The position numbers and the translations under genes are program-made. A DNA stretch of 64,000 nucleotides from Prochlorococcus sp. AG-402-N17 (GTDB lineage Bacteria; Cyanobacteriota; Cyanobacteriia; PCC-6307; Cyanobiaceae), in contig QCIV01000001.1 in NCBI GenBank assembly GCA_003216455.1, positions 124,001 through 188,000 on the forward strand. Reading direction: 5' to 3'. Within the stretch, counting starts at the first letter, position 1. Each line of letters opens with the position of its first letter. Under the pieces are notes generated by a model. It saw only the letters and a program-made list of their open reading frames with translations. It ran no database searches and was not told the DNA's origin. Of the stretch, positions 1 to 8,960 are shown piece after piece.

Positions 1-202
1 GCAGAGAATAAGCTGAACTTGGAAGAGCTGGTAAAATAATACTTATTCCTCTTAGTACGAAAATTCCAAAGGGTGCCCAAATTCCCATACTTTCTATTTT
101 GTTCCTAAGGGGTTCAATTCCATAATTTTGGATTAAATAAATCAATACAACAAATATTGCGATAAAAAAAACTACTGAGAGAAATTTCTGTATTTTATTC
201 AT
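1..202 (-). CDS. TVP38/TMEM64 (SNARE-associated/DedA-like) membrane protein, N-terminal part
   Basis: The frame opens with ATG at 202 on the minus strand and runs off the left edge without a stop, so only the first 67 codons are visible. Residues 6-22 form a hydrophobic helix. They are followed by the motif GIWAPFGIFVLRG and then a hydrophobic stretch with PALPSSAYSL, which is characteristic of TVP38/TMEM64 proteins of cyanobacteria. These are inner-membrane proteins of the DedA superfamily, probably lipid transporters. Family assignment is from motif recognition; the substrate is unknown. Confidence 0.7.
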   Translation of the reverse strand, partial: MNKIQKFLSVVFFIAIFVVLIYLIQNYGIEPLRNKIESMGIWAPFGIFVLRGISIILPALPSSAYSL

Positions 203-350
203 TAATATTCAATTAAATTTGTTGGAAGTAAATTCTCAATTTAATATTTGATTGTATCTATAATAGAAATACTAATCAATAAAATTTTTTACAAATTTTA
301 AATTTTATATTTACACCCGATAAAAGAATTTTTGTATTTTAGAAGTATTC

Positions 351-770
351 ATGGTTGATTCTAGGAATAAAGTTAATTCTATATTTATTAGAAATAGCAT
401 TGGGTTAGTCCTTGCGTTAATCGTTTCCATGTTTATTGCAATAAAACAATCAAATGCTTTGCCTCATGAATGGGTTGGAGTCCCTAAAAGTGAATATGGA
501 GAGCAGTTATGGGATAAACAAAGTATTAAAAGAAATGAGGATGGTTCTGTGAGAGTGTTGAGCAAATTTATTCCCAAAACAAAAAGTGAAATTACTAAGG
601 ATATTCTCTATACAATGGATATAAATTGTTTTGAAAAATCATTTAGAGATGTTGATGTCTCTATCGATGACGTAAATAGTAATTTCAATGATTTAGCTGA
701 TTGGCAAGATCCAAATGGAGATAAACTGATTTTGGGGGTTATTGGTCAAGTCTGCAGAGTTGAAAACTAA
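351..770 (+). CDS. Secreted protein of unknown function, possibly surface-adhesin-E-like
   Basis: This 139-residue protein starts at ATG 351. Residues 14-36 are hydrophobic and end in NALPHEW, a plausible signal-peptide cleavage region, so it is probably periplasmic or outer-surface. The remainder has a W-x-n-D-x-x-S-I-x-R-x-x-D-G-S pattern near residues 54-67 and two cysteines late in the chain that could form a disulfide. The pattern loosely recalls the small surface-adhesin E domain, but that is a guess. It has no operon partner: TVP38 is divergent on the left and the tRNA-Phe relic array begins about 90 bases downstream. Confidence 0.6.
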   Translation: MVDSRNKVNSIFIRNSIGLVLALIVSMFIAIKQSNALPHEWVGVPKSEYGEQLWDKQSIKRNEDGSVRVLSKFIPKTKSEITKDILYTMDINCFEKSFRDVDVSIDDVNSNFNDLADWQDPNGDKLILGVIGQVCRVEN

Positions 771-840
771 AAAATTTTCAATTATAAAAATTAAATTATG
801 AAAAATTTATAAACCTACTATTTCTTGAAAGTATAAAAAC

Positions 841-890
841 CCCTTCAAAGACAGGGTTTTAAAGGTGCTAGGACCCAGATTTGAATGAGT
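841..890 (-). repeat. tRNA-Phe 3'-end relic A with terminator-like hairpin
   Basis: Positions 866-885 repeat the T-loop and acceptor 3' strand of the intact tRNA-Phe at 2064-2136 with one mismatch, and then the match stops. As in the intact locus, the block is followed on the minus strand by an AAAACCCTG...GGGGTTTTT hairpin at about 839-861. No 5' half of a tRNA is present, so it cannot encode a tRNA. It is probably an attachment-site scar from past integration at tRNA-Phe. Confidence 0.8.
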
Positions 891-953
891 CGCCGATAGA
901 TCTTTACCTCTGAGAACGTAGTTATAACTTAATTATTATTTGTAGAATCCATT

Positions 954-1037
954 ACTTCCATACCATTTAAAACTTTAAAACCCCGTCATAAACAGGGTTG
1001 AAAGGTGCCAGGACCCAGATTTGAACGGGGTCTAAAC
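954..1037 (-). repeat. tRNA-Phe 3'-end relic B with downstream flank
   Basis: Positions 1006-1030 match the T-arm and acceptor 3' strand of tRNA-Phe exactly apart from one missing base. The flank at 961-1005 (TACCATTTAAAAC, then a CCCC...GGGG hairpin) also resembles the flank of the intact gene at 2018-2063. Relics A and B lie exactly 140 bases apart and are similar over most of that period; for example 911-930 matches 1051-1070. The unit was therefore tandemly duplicated after, or by, integration. Confidence 0.82.
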
Positions 1038-1199
1038 AAGAATTGATGCTTGAAATCGTAGTTACAACTTAAATCTTCTTTTTTAAAATGACCACTTCCA
1101 TACTGCTTCCATACTGGCGAACTTATAAATAAGCAATGATGAGATAATCGTCATATCATTGAAAGTATGGAATTTTTTTAAATAGTTTGTCATAAAGTA

Positions 1200-1751
1200 T
1201 TAATTGCCATATTCATACCCTCTTTTACACCATTGTCCATTTTTGCTTGATAAAAAATTAATAACTTTTTTATCTCCCCAAAATTCTGCTTTAAGAAAGT
1301 TACTGCATGCTGAAGTTTTATCACCCATTTCTCCATATATGTTTCCCATTTCCCTATAAAAATTATAATCTTCTGGATAATATCTTGATGCTGTTTTATG
1401 TATTTTAAGCGCTCCTTCAATATCGCCATCATCATATTTTTTCCAAGCGTTATTCCAGTATTCCATTTGAGTTAACTTTTGTTCTTTTTGAAAAGTTACT
1501 TCTCCCTTAAAACAGTTTTTTGCTTTCATTTTTTCTATAGTTCTCTCTCCCCATTCTTTTGTATCTTCCGATTCTAGATACAGCGCTAATTCATCAATAA
1601 TATCTTCATAAGGCATTAATTCATATTTTATTTTATTGCAATATGATTTTGCCATTAATCCTGATTGTGTGAAATCCTCTGCTCTCAACGTTGGTGCAAA
1701 TACCAGAAAAACAAAGGAGAGAGGAATTAATTTAAATATTTTTTTCATCAT
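1200..1751 (-). CDS. Secreted TPR-like protein of unknown function, islet cargo
   Basis: This 183-residue protein begins MMKKIFKLIPLSFVFLVF and has a likely signal-peptide cleavage near ALRAED-type sequence at about residue 24. The C-terminal half (about 92-160) reads as two helical repeats with the W-x-x-A-x-x-x-Y-x-x-G-x-x-x-x-A-L spacing of tetratricopeptide repeats (YWNNAWKKYDDGDIEGAL, then a second repeat around YPEDYNFYREMGNIYGEMGD). Such repeats usually mediate protein contacts; the partner is unknown. It lies alone between tRNA-Phe relic B and the intact tRNA-Phe and is flanked by the direct repeat GAAAGTATGGAA, so it looks like cargo of an integrated element. Confidence 0.65.
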   Translation of the reverse strand: MMKKIFKLIPLSFVFLVFAPTLRAEDFTQSGLMAKSYCNKIKYELMPYEDIIDELALYLESEDTKEWGERTIEKMKAKNCFKGEVTFQKEQKLTQMEYWNNAWKKYDDGDIEGALKIHKTASRYYPEDYNFYREMGNIYGEMGDKTSACSNFLKAEFWGDKKVINFLSSKNGQWCKRGYEYGN

Positions 1752-2010
1752 CGTTTTGAAATTTACAAAAATACTATCATCAATTAAAATTCATAGCATT
1801 TTTCCAAGATTAAAATCACTTAAAAAAATTATGTTATTACTTTACATTTATTACTTTTCACCCTATTTCAAAATTCTGATTTTTAATAAGAATTAGTTCA
1901 TTTACTAATTTGCTAACTTCCAGAAAGATCAAAGTTGTTATTTAAGAGCAGAAAGTATGGAAGTTCAGTACTAATTTTTATCACAAAAAAGGAAGCGATA
2001 CTTCCATTCC
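1752..2010. other. AT-rich intergenic arm of the tRNA-Phe islet
   Basis: No gene is supported here. The stretch contains a copy of GAAAGTATGGAA (1951-1962) that is also found at 1161-1172 on the other side of the TPR-like gene. It also contains GTATGGAAG, the reverse complement of the CTTCCATAC motif repeated next to each tRNA-Phe fragment. No promoter could be assigned with confidence. Confidence 0.5.
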
Positions 2011-2011
2011 G

Positions 2012-2060
2012 CTTCCATACCACTTTAAAAATTATAATCCCAGTCATAGACTAGGATTAA
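2012..2060 (-). terminator. Terminator-like hairpin downstream of tRNA-Phe
   Basis: On the minus strand the intact tRNA-Phe is followed by an imperfect hairpin (AATCC at 2056-2052 pairing with GGGATT at about 2040-2035) and then an A/T-rich run. Diverged copies of the hairpin occur beside both tRNA relics, which shows that the duplicated unit included the tRNA 3' end plus its downstream terminator region. Confidence 0.5.
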
Positions 2061-2063
2061 AGG

Positions 2064-2136
2064 TGCCAGGACCCAGATTTGAACTGGGGACACGGCGATT
2101 TTCAGTCGCCTGCTCTACCAACTGAGCTATCCCGGC
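2064..2136 (-). tRNA. tRNA-Phe (anticodon GAA)
   Basis: This 73-nt cloverleaf reads on the minus strand with acceptor GCCGGGA/TCCTGGC, D-arm AGCTCAGTTGGTAGAGC, anticodon loop CTGAAAA (GAA) and T-arm CCCCAGTTCAAATCTGGG. The discriminator base is A and CCA is not encoded. Its 3' end is the probable target of an integrative element, because two truncated copies lie 1.0-1.2 kb to the left. Confidence 0.97.
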
Positions 2137-2225
2137 TCTAACTAATACACTCTAAATTAAGATGTGTAGTTTGTGAAACCCTTTTCATTAAAAATTTTAT
2201 ATCTTTATCAAATATTCAAAAATTA

Positions 2226-3455
2226 TTACCTTGAATTAATCGCTAATAGTGCAGTACCAAAAGAGGTAGTTTTTTTACATGAAACTATTGGTATATTGAT
2301 AATTTTTTCTCTTATTTTTCTCCATTGAGGGTTTTTTGAACCTCCACCGATAGTAATAATTTTTTTTGGAAGTGAACCTGTTAGTTCGCCTAGCTTTTCC
2401 CATCCTTTCAATTCGATCTTAGCTAGACCCTCGAATAATGCATGTAAATAAAGTGAGTCGCTTACTGGCCTTGGACCAAGTATAGGCTTTAAATTAGAAT
2501 CATTAACAGGAAATCTCTCCCCTTTACTATTAAGAGGCAAAAGATTTAAAGAAGTGTTTTTAGATGGATTTATTTGTCGACTGAGCTCCTTTATTTCTAA
2601 ATCAGAGAAGAACTGAGATAATATGCCACATCCTGCGTTTGATGCTCCTCCACATATCCAATCGCCGTTTACTCTATGGTTTGTAATTCCTTGTATTTTT
2701 ATAGGGTTATCAATAATTTTCTTAACTACAATAGTTGTTCCTAAAACTGTGAGACCATCTTCTTTACCTAAACCTGCAGCTATTACACTTGCATTAGAAT
2801 CAGTAGTGCCTGAGATTAATATTAATTTCTTATTCAAGTTAAATCTCTCTGCTAAATCAGAATTCACTTGTCCAATAATTTTCCCACTTTTTATTATTTG
2901 AGGTAGGCATTTTTGCCATGAAGTATTGAGATAGCTTTTTGGCCATGCTTCTTTTTTTAGATCCCATCCAAGTTTTAGATTATTACCTTCTTCTCCATGA
3001 GTCCAATCTTTTAAAAACCAACCAGTGATCCAATCAGATTGATGTCGTAAAAGTATATTTGTCCCATATTTATCTAATAGTTTTAATGCTTTAGCAAGAC
3101 TACTGTATGGAGTTCGCAGATAATCTTCTCCAGAAGTTAGTGATTCAAGAAGGACCTTATGTTCATTACATGCTTGGTCATAAGGTATTGCTTCTCCTAT
3201 AAGCTCTCCTTGCAAATTTGATGCTGTTAAAGTACCTGAGGTGCCTGAGATAGCCAATTTATTAAGATTAATTTTTACCTCAATAGGTAAATTAACTAAG
3301 AGATTTTCGCAAGAATTGATCCAAGAATTTGGATTTCTAAAGCTGTATGAATAAGGGACTGAATTTGAATATACTAATTGCTTATGAAGATTAATTATTG
3401 ATATTCTTGCACCACTAGTTCCAAAATCTAAACCTCCATAAAAATTATCAGGCAT
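2226..3455 (-). CDS. FGGY-family carbohydrate kinase (D-ribulose kinase-like)
   Basis: This 409-residue protein has the actin-like kinase fold signatures: phosphate-1 loop GLDFGTSGARIS at residues 8-19, SGTSGT at 70-75, GTTDSNAS at 216-223 with the probable catalytic base D219, and an adenosine motif IGGGSKNPQW near 370. The short length and the two-Asp arrangement resemble the cyanobacterial/plant SePSK/AtXK-1 group, for which D-ribulose phosphorylation has been reported. The precise sugar here is inferred. The gene lies 12 bases downstream of metK on the same strand and may be cotranscribed with it. Confidence 0.85.
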   Translation of the reverse strand: MPDNFYGGLDFGTSGARISIINLHKQLVYSNSVPYSYSFRNPNSWINSCENLLVNLPIEVKINLNKLAISGTSGTLTASNLQGELIGEAIPYDQACNEHKVLLESLTSGEDYLRTPYSSLAKALKLLDKYGTNILLRHQSDWITGWFLKDWTHGEEGNNLKLGWDLKKEAWPKSYLNTSWQKCLPQIIKSGKIIGQVNSDLAERFNLNKKLILISGTTDSNASVIAAGLGKEDGLTVLGTTIVVKKIIDNPIKIQGITNHRVNGDWICGGASNAGCGILSQFFSDLEIKELSRQINPSKNTSLNLLPLNSKGERFPVNDSNLKPILGPRPVSDSLYLHALFEGLAKIELKGWEKLGELTGSLPKKIITIGGGSKNPQWRKIREKIINIPIVSCKKTTSFGTALLAINSR

Positions 3456-3467
3456 TGAAAAAATATC

Positions 3468-4709
3468 TTATAAAAAGATTTTAGAAGCCTCTGCTAATTT
3501 GGCTGCTTTTTCTTCTACATTTTCCCAAGGGAGCTCAAGATCTCTTCTGCCAAAATGTCCATAGGATGCAGTCTTTCTAAAAAATTTGCCTCCCATTTTT
3601 TTGGGAAGATTTCTTAAGTTAAATTCTTTTATTATTGCTGCAGGTCTTAAATCAAAGTGCTCTTTAATTAGCTCAGACAAATTAGCTTGTGAAATAACAC
3701 CTGTATCAAAAGTTTCCACGAGAATGGAAATTGGTTTTGCTATTCCAATTGCATAACTTAATTGTACTTCTGCTTTTTTTGCCAATTTTGCCTTAACTAT
3801 GCTTTTAGCTACATAACGTGCTGCATAAGCGGCTGATCTATCTACTTTTGTGGGATCTTTACCAGAAAATGCCCCTCCTCCATGTCTTGCATATCCTCCA
3901 TAAGTATCTACAATGATTTTTCTACCAGTTAGCCCCGCATCTCCTTGAGGCCCCCCTACGACAAATTTTCCCGTGGGGTTTACTAGAAATCTTGTTTTGC
4001 CAATGTTTGGTTTGATTTCTAAATCTTCAGTAGCAGGAATTACAACATGCGTCCATAAATCTTCTTTTATTCTTTGACGAATTTCTTCTTCATTTGTTAT
4101 TCCATCAATCTCAGGGTTATGTTGAGTTGAGATTAAAATCGTGTTAATAGATACTGGCAACCCTTTTTTGTAATCAATGCTTACTTGAGTTTTGCCATCA
4201 GGCAGTAGATAATTAATGACATCTTCATGCCTAACTTTGGCAAGTTGAATGGCTAATCTATGTGCCAAGCTAATCGGTAAGGGCATTAATTCAGGCGTCT
4301 CATCGCATGCATAGCCAAACATTATGCCTTGGTCACCAGCTCCAGTATTATCTTCCAAATCATCGTTAACATCATCCGCTTCGTTTACTCCTTGAGAAAT
4401 ATCCGGTGATTGCTCGTCAAGTGCTACTAAAACAGCACAACTATTTGCGTCAAACCCACCTGCTCTATAGCCTTCATATCCAATTTCTTTAATTACATTT
4501 CTAACAAGTTTTATATAATCGACTTTTGCTTTTGAAGTTATTTCTCCAGTAAGTAAACAAAGGCCCGTATTAACAACAGTTTCGCATGCAACTCTGCTTT
4601 CTGGATCTTCTGTCAATAAAGCATCTAAAACAGCGTCACTAATTTGATCACATATTTTGTCAGGATGACCTTCAGTTACGGATTCTGAAGTGAAAATGAA
4701 ATCACTCAT
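3468..4709 (-). CDS. metK: S-adenosylmethionine synthetase
   Basis: This 413-residue enzyme makes S-adenosylmethionine from methionine and ATP in the cytosol. Diagnostic motifs are [19 protein letters not shown] near residue 15 (metal and ATP binding), the signature [12 protein letters not shown] at about 122-133, and [19 protein letters not shown] around 277-295 (phosphate and K+ site). All three MetK domains appear complete and the length matches the family. It is followed 12 bases later by the sugar kinase. Upstream are about 135 non-coding bases separating it from rpsA. Confidence 0.98.
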   Translation of the reverse strand: MSDFIFTSESVTEGHPDKICDQISDAVLDALLTEDPESRVACETVVNTGLCLLTGEITSKAKVDYIKLVRNVIKEIGYEGYRAGGFDANSCAVLVALDEQSPDISQGVNEADDVNDDLEDNTGAGDQGIMFGYACDETPELMPLPISLAHRLAIQLAKVRHEDVINYLLPDGKTQVSIDYKKGLPVSINTILISTQHNPEIDGITNEEEIRQRIKEDLWTHVVIPATEDLEIKPNIGKTRFLVNPTGKFVVGGPQGDAGLTGRKIIVDTYGGYARHGGGAFSGKDPTKVDRSAAYAARYVAKSIVKAKLAKKAEVQLSYAIGIAKPISILVETFDTGVISQANLSELIKEHFDLRPAAIIKEFNLRNLPKKMGGKFFRKTASYGHFGRRDLELPWENVEEKAAKLAEASKIFL

Positions 4710-4845
4710 TTACAAATAATTTGAAATTAGATTTTATCCTAAATTAGAGTATCGTTACAAATCAATTTTTGTAAATTAAAAAAATACTTTACAAGAATAA
4801 TGAGGCTTAAGTTTTGATATTCGTGCACAAAATAAATAAGTGAGA

Positions 4846-5937
4846 TTATACTTTTTCAGATGCAGCTGTGAGGATTTCTTCGTTATCGTCAGTTTGTTCA
4901 AATAACATTTGTTTGTATTTCGCAGCCATTTCTTCCGCTTTACTAAAAACTTTTTGAGGATCTGTTAGCATATCGCCTGGTTCGGGCTCAAGTGCTTTAG
5001 TAGATAAGGAAATTCGTCCTCTTTCCGAATCAAGGTCAATTATCATGACCTTCATTTGGTCATTCACATTTAAAACATTATGAGGAGTCTCAATATGTTC
5101 ATGACTAATCTCAGAAATGTGCAATAGACCACTAACTCCACCAATATCAATAAAGGCTCCATAAGGTTTAATACCTTTTACAGAACCAACAACAACTTCG
5201 CCTACCTCAAGTCGGTTCATTTTTTTCTCAACCAAAGCTCTTCTATGACTCAGAACTAATCTGTTTCTCTCTTCATCAACTTCAAGAAATTTTAAAGGCA
5301 AATATTCACCTTCTAAGTCATCTTTAATTTTGCGAGCACTTATATGAGAGCCCGGAATAAAACCTCTCAAGCCTTCTACCCTAACAAGAGCTCCACCTCT
5401 GTTTGTTGCAAAAACTTCAGAATATATAGTTGCATCTTCTTTTTGGAGTTGTCTAACCCTTTCCCATGCTCTCTGATATTCAATTCTTCTAATGGAGAGG
5501 GCTAATTGGCCATCTTCATTTTCTTCGCTCATTATGAAAAATTCTCTACTTTCTGAGGGTTGTAAAACATCATTAAGTCCTTCAACTCTATTTATAGAAA
5601 CCTCCTGAACTGGCATAAATGCAGCTGTTTTTGCCCCTATATCTATCATGGCCCCTTTGGGCTCTAGAGCAAAAACAGTACCTTTAACTAAATCGCCAGG
5701 CTTAAAATTATAGTCATACTTACCTAAAAGTGATGCGAATTCTTCTTGTGTGAATCCAGCGTTGTCGAAATCCGTATTTGTTCTGCTAGAGGAAGAATCT
5801 GCTGAAGGTATATCGCTCTTCTCGAATGACAAATCTTCCTCATTTTGGAATGCTGAATCATTATTTAAGTCAGACGAATTTTTAATTTTTTGATCCTCAG
5901 AAAGTTCTTTAATGGTTTGGGAAGAATTTTCGTTCAT
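4846..5937 (-). CDS. rpsA: 30S ribosomal protein S1 (short cyanobacterial form)
   Basis: This 363-residue protein has an acidic, Ser-rich N-terminal 70 residues and then three S1/OB RNA-binding domains: from about 77 (FKPGDLVKGTVFALEPKGA), about 167 (VFATNRGGALVRVEGLRGFI) and about 243 (VGEVVVGSVKGIKPYGAFID). Three domains is normal for cyanobacteria and plastids, against six in E. coli. It binds mRNA at the 30S platform, which matters where Shine-Dalgarno sequences are weak, as here. It is monocistronic by spacing; nrdR lies about 110 bases downstream of its start-side flank in the same orientation. Confidence 0.96.
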   Translation of the reverse strand: MNENSSQTIKELSEDQKIKNSSDLNNDSAFQNEEDLSFEKSDIPSADSSSSRTNTDFDNAGFTQEEFASLLGKYDYNFKPGDLVKGTVFALEPKGAMIDIGAKTAAFMPVQEVSINRVEGLNDVLQPSESREFFIMSEENEDGQLALSIRRIEYQRAWERVRQLQKEDATIYSEVFATNRGGALVRVEGLRGFIPGSHISARKIKDDLEGEYLPLKFLEVDEERNRLVLSHRRALVEKKMNRLEVGEVVVGSVKGIKPYGAFIDIGGVSGLLHISEISHEHIETPHNVLNVNDQMKVMIIDLDSERGRISLSTKALEPEPGDMLTDPQKVFSKAEEMAAKYKQMLFEQTDDNEEILTAASEKV

Positions 5938-6045
5938 TTGTTGAATCGCAGACTACCTAAGGTAGTTAGAAAGGAATGCTACTAGCCTGCAAACAAGTAG
6001 CAAAAACATTTGTGATTTTTATTCTACACTTTAAGATGCTGAATT

Positions 6046-6525
6046 TTATGTAATTGAAGCTAATTGGTTTTTTGAACTTCCTTTTAAAGATTCAAGAGTA
6101 GAAATAAAATCTTTGACTCCATTAAATTTTCTGTAAACTGAAGCATATCGTATATAGGCGACTTCGTTTTCTTTCCTTAGATTTTTAAGTATTAATTCTC
6201 CGATTTGTGAAGATTTAATATCTTTATTAGAGTCTTGAACGATTTGTGATTCAATACCATCTACGAAATTAATAATTGCTTCACTACTGAAATTGGTCTT
6301 TTCACATGCTCTTGATATACCAGTAAATAATTTTTGTTTATCAAATAATTCTCTGCCGCCGTCTTTCTTTATAACTGAGACTGGCATTGATTCCACTCTT
6401 TCATAAGTTGTAAATCTAAAGCTGCAATTTAAGCACTCTCTTCTTCTTCGAACACTTTTACCACTATCAGCAGATCTTGATTCCAAAACTCGGCTATCTG
6501 TGTTTTGACAGGTTGGACACTGCAT
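6046..6525 (-). CDS. nrdR: Transcriptional repressor NrdR
   Basis: This 159-residue regulator of ribonucleotide reductase genes senses (d)ATP. The zinc ribbon is [17 protein letters not shown] at residues 1-17 with the second CxxC (CLNC) near 31-34, followed by an ATP-cone domain ([19 protein letters not shown] from about 50). The open frame continues upstream to 6669, but I chose the ATG at 6525. The family always begins directly with M-x-CPxC, and the extra 48 codons run through the psbT terminator hairpin. Confidence 0.95.
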   Translation of the reverse strand: MQCPTCQNTDSRVLESRSADSGKSVRRRRECLNCSFRFTTYERVESMPVSVIKKDGGRELFDKQKLFTGISRACEKTNFSSEAIINFVDGIESQIVQDSNKDIKSSQIGELILKNLRKENEVAYIRYASVYRKFNGVKDFISTLESLKGSSKNQLASIT

Positions 6526-6585
6526 GTGGTGAAATAAGAAGCACTTCAACTCTAATAGTAGAGTAATATTTTGATTATGAAAAGT

Positions 6586-6620
6586 AAAAAAAACCCTCTT
6601 GTTAAAGAGGGTTTTTTTTC
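6586..6620. terminator. Bidirectional intrinsic terminator after psbT
   Basis: AAACCCTCTT-GTTA-AAGAGGGTTT forms a perfect 10-bp stem with a 4-nt loop, flanked by A and T tracts on both sides. On the minus strand it lies just after the psbT stop and therefore terminates the psbB-psbT transcript; no gene converges from the left. Confidence 0.85.
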
Positions 6621-6625
6621 TTGGT

Positions 6626-6724
6626 TCATTTTCTATCAAATTTAGGTGGGTCTCTAAAGGCGACAGCAAAGAATAAGGTTACAACTGCGAGAGTTAGAAT
6701 AAGAACGTAAGCGAAAGCTTCCAT
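6626..6724 (-). CDS. psbT: Photosystem II protein PsbT
   Basis: This 32-residue single-helix subunit begins [19 protein letters not shown] and ends RDPPKFDRK, the classic PsbT sequence. It sits at the PSII dimer interface and helps assembly and repair of the acceptor side. It is 23 bases downstream of psbB on the same strand, the conserved psbB-psbT arrangement, and shares the terminator at 6586-6620. Confidence 0.97.
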   Translation of the reverse strand: MEAFAYVLILTLAVVTLFFAVAFRDPPKFDRK

Positions 6725-6747
6725 AAGATTAAGTAATAAAGTTTAGT

Positions 6748-8271
6748 TTAAACCCTTCCAGGGATCCTTCTTGTGGTTTCGTCGCCAAGCTTCTTGAATA
6801 AACCGAATTCGACTTGGTCACCAATCTCAGCATCAATACCAGCAAAGGAGTTTCTGTAAAGAGTTCTTGAAGCGTGCCACCAGTGGCCAAACAAGAATAG
6901 CAATCCGAAACATAAATGTGCATATGTAAACCACGCTCTTGGTGAGCTTCGGAATACACCGTCAGATTTATAAGTTTCTCTGTCAAACTTGAATGCTTCT
7001 CCAAGTTGAGCCTTTCTAGCTAATCTTTTAACTACTGCAGGATCAGTAAATGTTTGACCATTAAGATCTCCCCCATAGATAGTTGCAGTAATTCCAGTCT
7101 GTTCAAATGAATACTTCGCTTCAGCTCTTCTAAACGGAATATCTGCTCTTACATTACCTTCTTTGTCTTCTAGTATGACAGGAAAGTTTTCAAAGAAATT
7201 AGGTATTCTTCTAACTTCTAATTCATTACCTTCTTTGTCTTGAAAAGCAATATGGCCTTGCCAACCAGTTGGTAAACCATCACCATTAACGAGAGCTCCA
7301 ACTCTGAATAGCCCGCCTTTTGCAGGACTATTGCCAACATAATCATAGAAGGCTAACTTCTCTGGAATAGATGCATATGCCTCTTCTTTAGTAGCACCAT
7401 CATCTATAGCAGCTTGAACCCTTCTATTAATTTCAGTCTTGAAATAGCCGGAATCCCATTGATATCTGGTAGGACCAAATAATTCCACTGGAGTTGTCGC
7501 TGAACCGTACCACATTGTTCCTGCAACAACGAAAGAAACAAATAAAACAGCAGCTAAAGCACTAGCTAGAACTCCTTCAAGACTTCCAAGTTTTAATGCT
7601 CTATAAAGTCTTTCTCCAGGTCTATTGGTAATGTGAAAAATCCCCCCAATAATCCCCATAAGTCCAGCAGCAATATGGTTAGCAACAATTCCTCCTGGAT
7701 TAAAGGGGTTAAATCCGTCTACTCCCCAGGAAGGGGCTACAGGTTCTACATGACCAGTTAAACCATAAGGATCAGAAACCCAAATCCCTACGTTTGCACA
7801 ATGAAAAGCTCCAAAACCAAAGCATGTGAGTCCAGCTAGGAGAAGGTGAATTCCGAAAATTCTTGGCAAATCAAGAGCAGGCTCACCAGTTCTTGAATCT
7901 TCCCATAGATCCAAATCCCAGTATGTCCAGTGCCAAATGGAAGCCAACATCAATAGTCCGCTAAATACTATGTGAGCTGCTGCAACACCTTCAAAACTCC
8001 AGAATCCAGGATCAACTCCTGTAGCACCCGTAATATCCCATCCGTTCCAACTACTTGTGATACCAAGTCTTGCCATGAAAGGCATAACGTACATCCCCTG
8101 TCTCCACATTGGATTGAGAACAGCATCAGAAGGATCAAAAATGGCTAATTCATAAAGAGCCATAGAACCGGCCCAGCCGGCTAATAATGCAGTATGCATA
8201 AGATGCACAGCGAGTAGTCGACCTGGGTCATTAATAACTACCGTGTGAACTCGATACCAAGGCAATCCCAT
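6748..8271 (-). CDS. psbB: Photosystem II CP47 core antenna protein
   Basis: This 507-residue protein starts [19 protein letters not shown], as in all CP47 proteins, and carries six transmembrane helices with the expected chlorophyll-ligating histidines (for example [20 protein letters not shown] near 23). A large lumenal loop lies between helices 5 and 6 (about 260-450). It transfers excitation energy to the D1/D2 reaction centre in the thylakoid. Length equals the family norm. It is transcribed with psbT and is divergent from the ferredoxin gene across a 222-base gap that should hold both promoters. Confidence 0.99.
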   Translation of the reverse strand: MGLPWYRVHTVVINDPGRLLAVHLMHTALLAGWAGSMALYELAIFDPSDAVLNPMWRQGMYVMPFMARLGITSSWNGWDITGATGVDPGFWSFEGVAAAHIVFSGLLMLASIWHWTYWDLDLWEDSRTGEPALDLPRIFGIHLLLAGLTCFGFGAFHCANVGIWVSDPYGLTGHVEPVAPSWGVDGFNPFNPGGIVANHIAAGLMGIIGGIFHITNRPGERLYRALKLGSLEGVLASALAAVLFVSFVVAGTMWYGSATTPVELFGPTRYQWDSGYFKTEINRRVQAAIDDGATKEEAYASIPEKLAFYDYVGNSPAKGGLFRVGALVNGDGLPTGWQGHIAFQDKEGNELEVRRIPNFFENFPVILEDKEGNVRADIPFRRAEAKYSFEQTGITATIYGGDLNGQTFTDPAVVKRLARKAQLGEAFKFDRETYKSDGVFRSSPRAWFTYAHLCFGLLFLFGHWWHASRTLYRNSFAGIDAEIGDQVEFGLFKKLGDETTRRIPGRV

Positions 8272-8493
8272 CGGTTAATTTCTAGTAACTATGCTGATTA
8301 AACAGCTAAACATCACGATAGTAAGGGTTTTTTTGTCTTTGAGGGATTTTTGTAAATAAATTTATTTTCTTGCAAAAATTGGGCAAATCAATTTGTATGA
8401 CTGAGCTTACAAGGAATTTTAAGCTAAAAATTGTTAATATTTTGGTCACAATTCTCAAAGTAAAACGCCAAAATAAGAAAAATAACTAAAAAA

Positions 8494-8856
8494 ATGGCAA
8501 CTATCAGATTTATCCGTGAGGATTTAGAAGTTCAATGTAATCCTGGTGAAAATTTAAGGGAATTGGTAATGAAAGAAAACTTACAACTTTATGGATTAAA
8601 AGGTATTTTAGGAAATTGCGGCGGTGCAGGCCAATGTAGTACCTGTTTTATTTCAGTTGAAGGTGGAAACAAAAATTCTTTGAGTCCTCTTACATCTGTT
8701 GAAGAAGAAAAACTCAAAAATAGACCAGAAAATTGGCGACTTGCATGCCAAACATTGATTAAATCCTCTTCAGTAATCTTAACAAAACCACAATCCCCCC
8801 CCTCCAATTTGGAAGAACTAAAAAAAATTAGTGAAAATAAGAAATTACCTCGCTAA
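8494..8856 (+). CDS. 2Fe-2S ferredoxin-like protein
   Basis: This 120-residue protein has a beta-grasp N-terminal domain. Probable cluster ligands are C42, C48, C51 and C85 in the pattern C-x5-C-x2-C-x33-C within GNCGGAGQCSTC and RLACQT. The x5 spacing is closer to adrenodoxin/ISC-type than to the plant-type photosynthetic ferredoxin (x4). The C-terminal 30 residues are a charged tail. Position between psbB and psbM suggests an electron-transfer or biogenesis role around PSII, but the partner is unknown. The start ATG is preceded by an AT-rich leader without a clear ribosome binding site. Confidence 0.88.
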   Translation: MATIRFIREDLEVQCNPGENLRELVMKENLQLYGLKGILGNCGGAGQCSTCFISVEGGNKNSLSPLTSVEEEKLKNRPENWRLACQTLIKSSSVILTKPQSPPSNLEELKKISENKKLPR

Positions 8857-8960
8857 ATTGTTTAAGACTGTTAATCAGTTTATAAAATTTGTTTATTTTT
8901 CCACTTTATTCCAATTTATATGTCTATAGTCTTATTACCTATTTATAGAATTACCAATTA

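Noticed and set aside
1190..1435. 81-codon minus-strand frame overlapping the TPR-like gene
   Set aside because: It is a shadow of the better supported signal-peptide protein in another frame and lacks recognisable features.
6526..6669. 48-codon N-terminal extension of nrdR
   Set aside because: It would translate through the psbT terminator, and NrdR proteins begin at the zinc ribbon.
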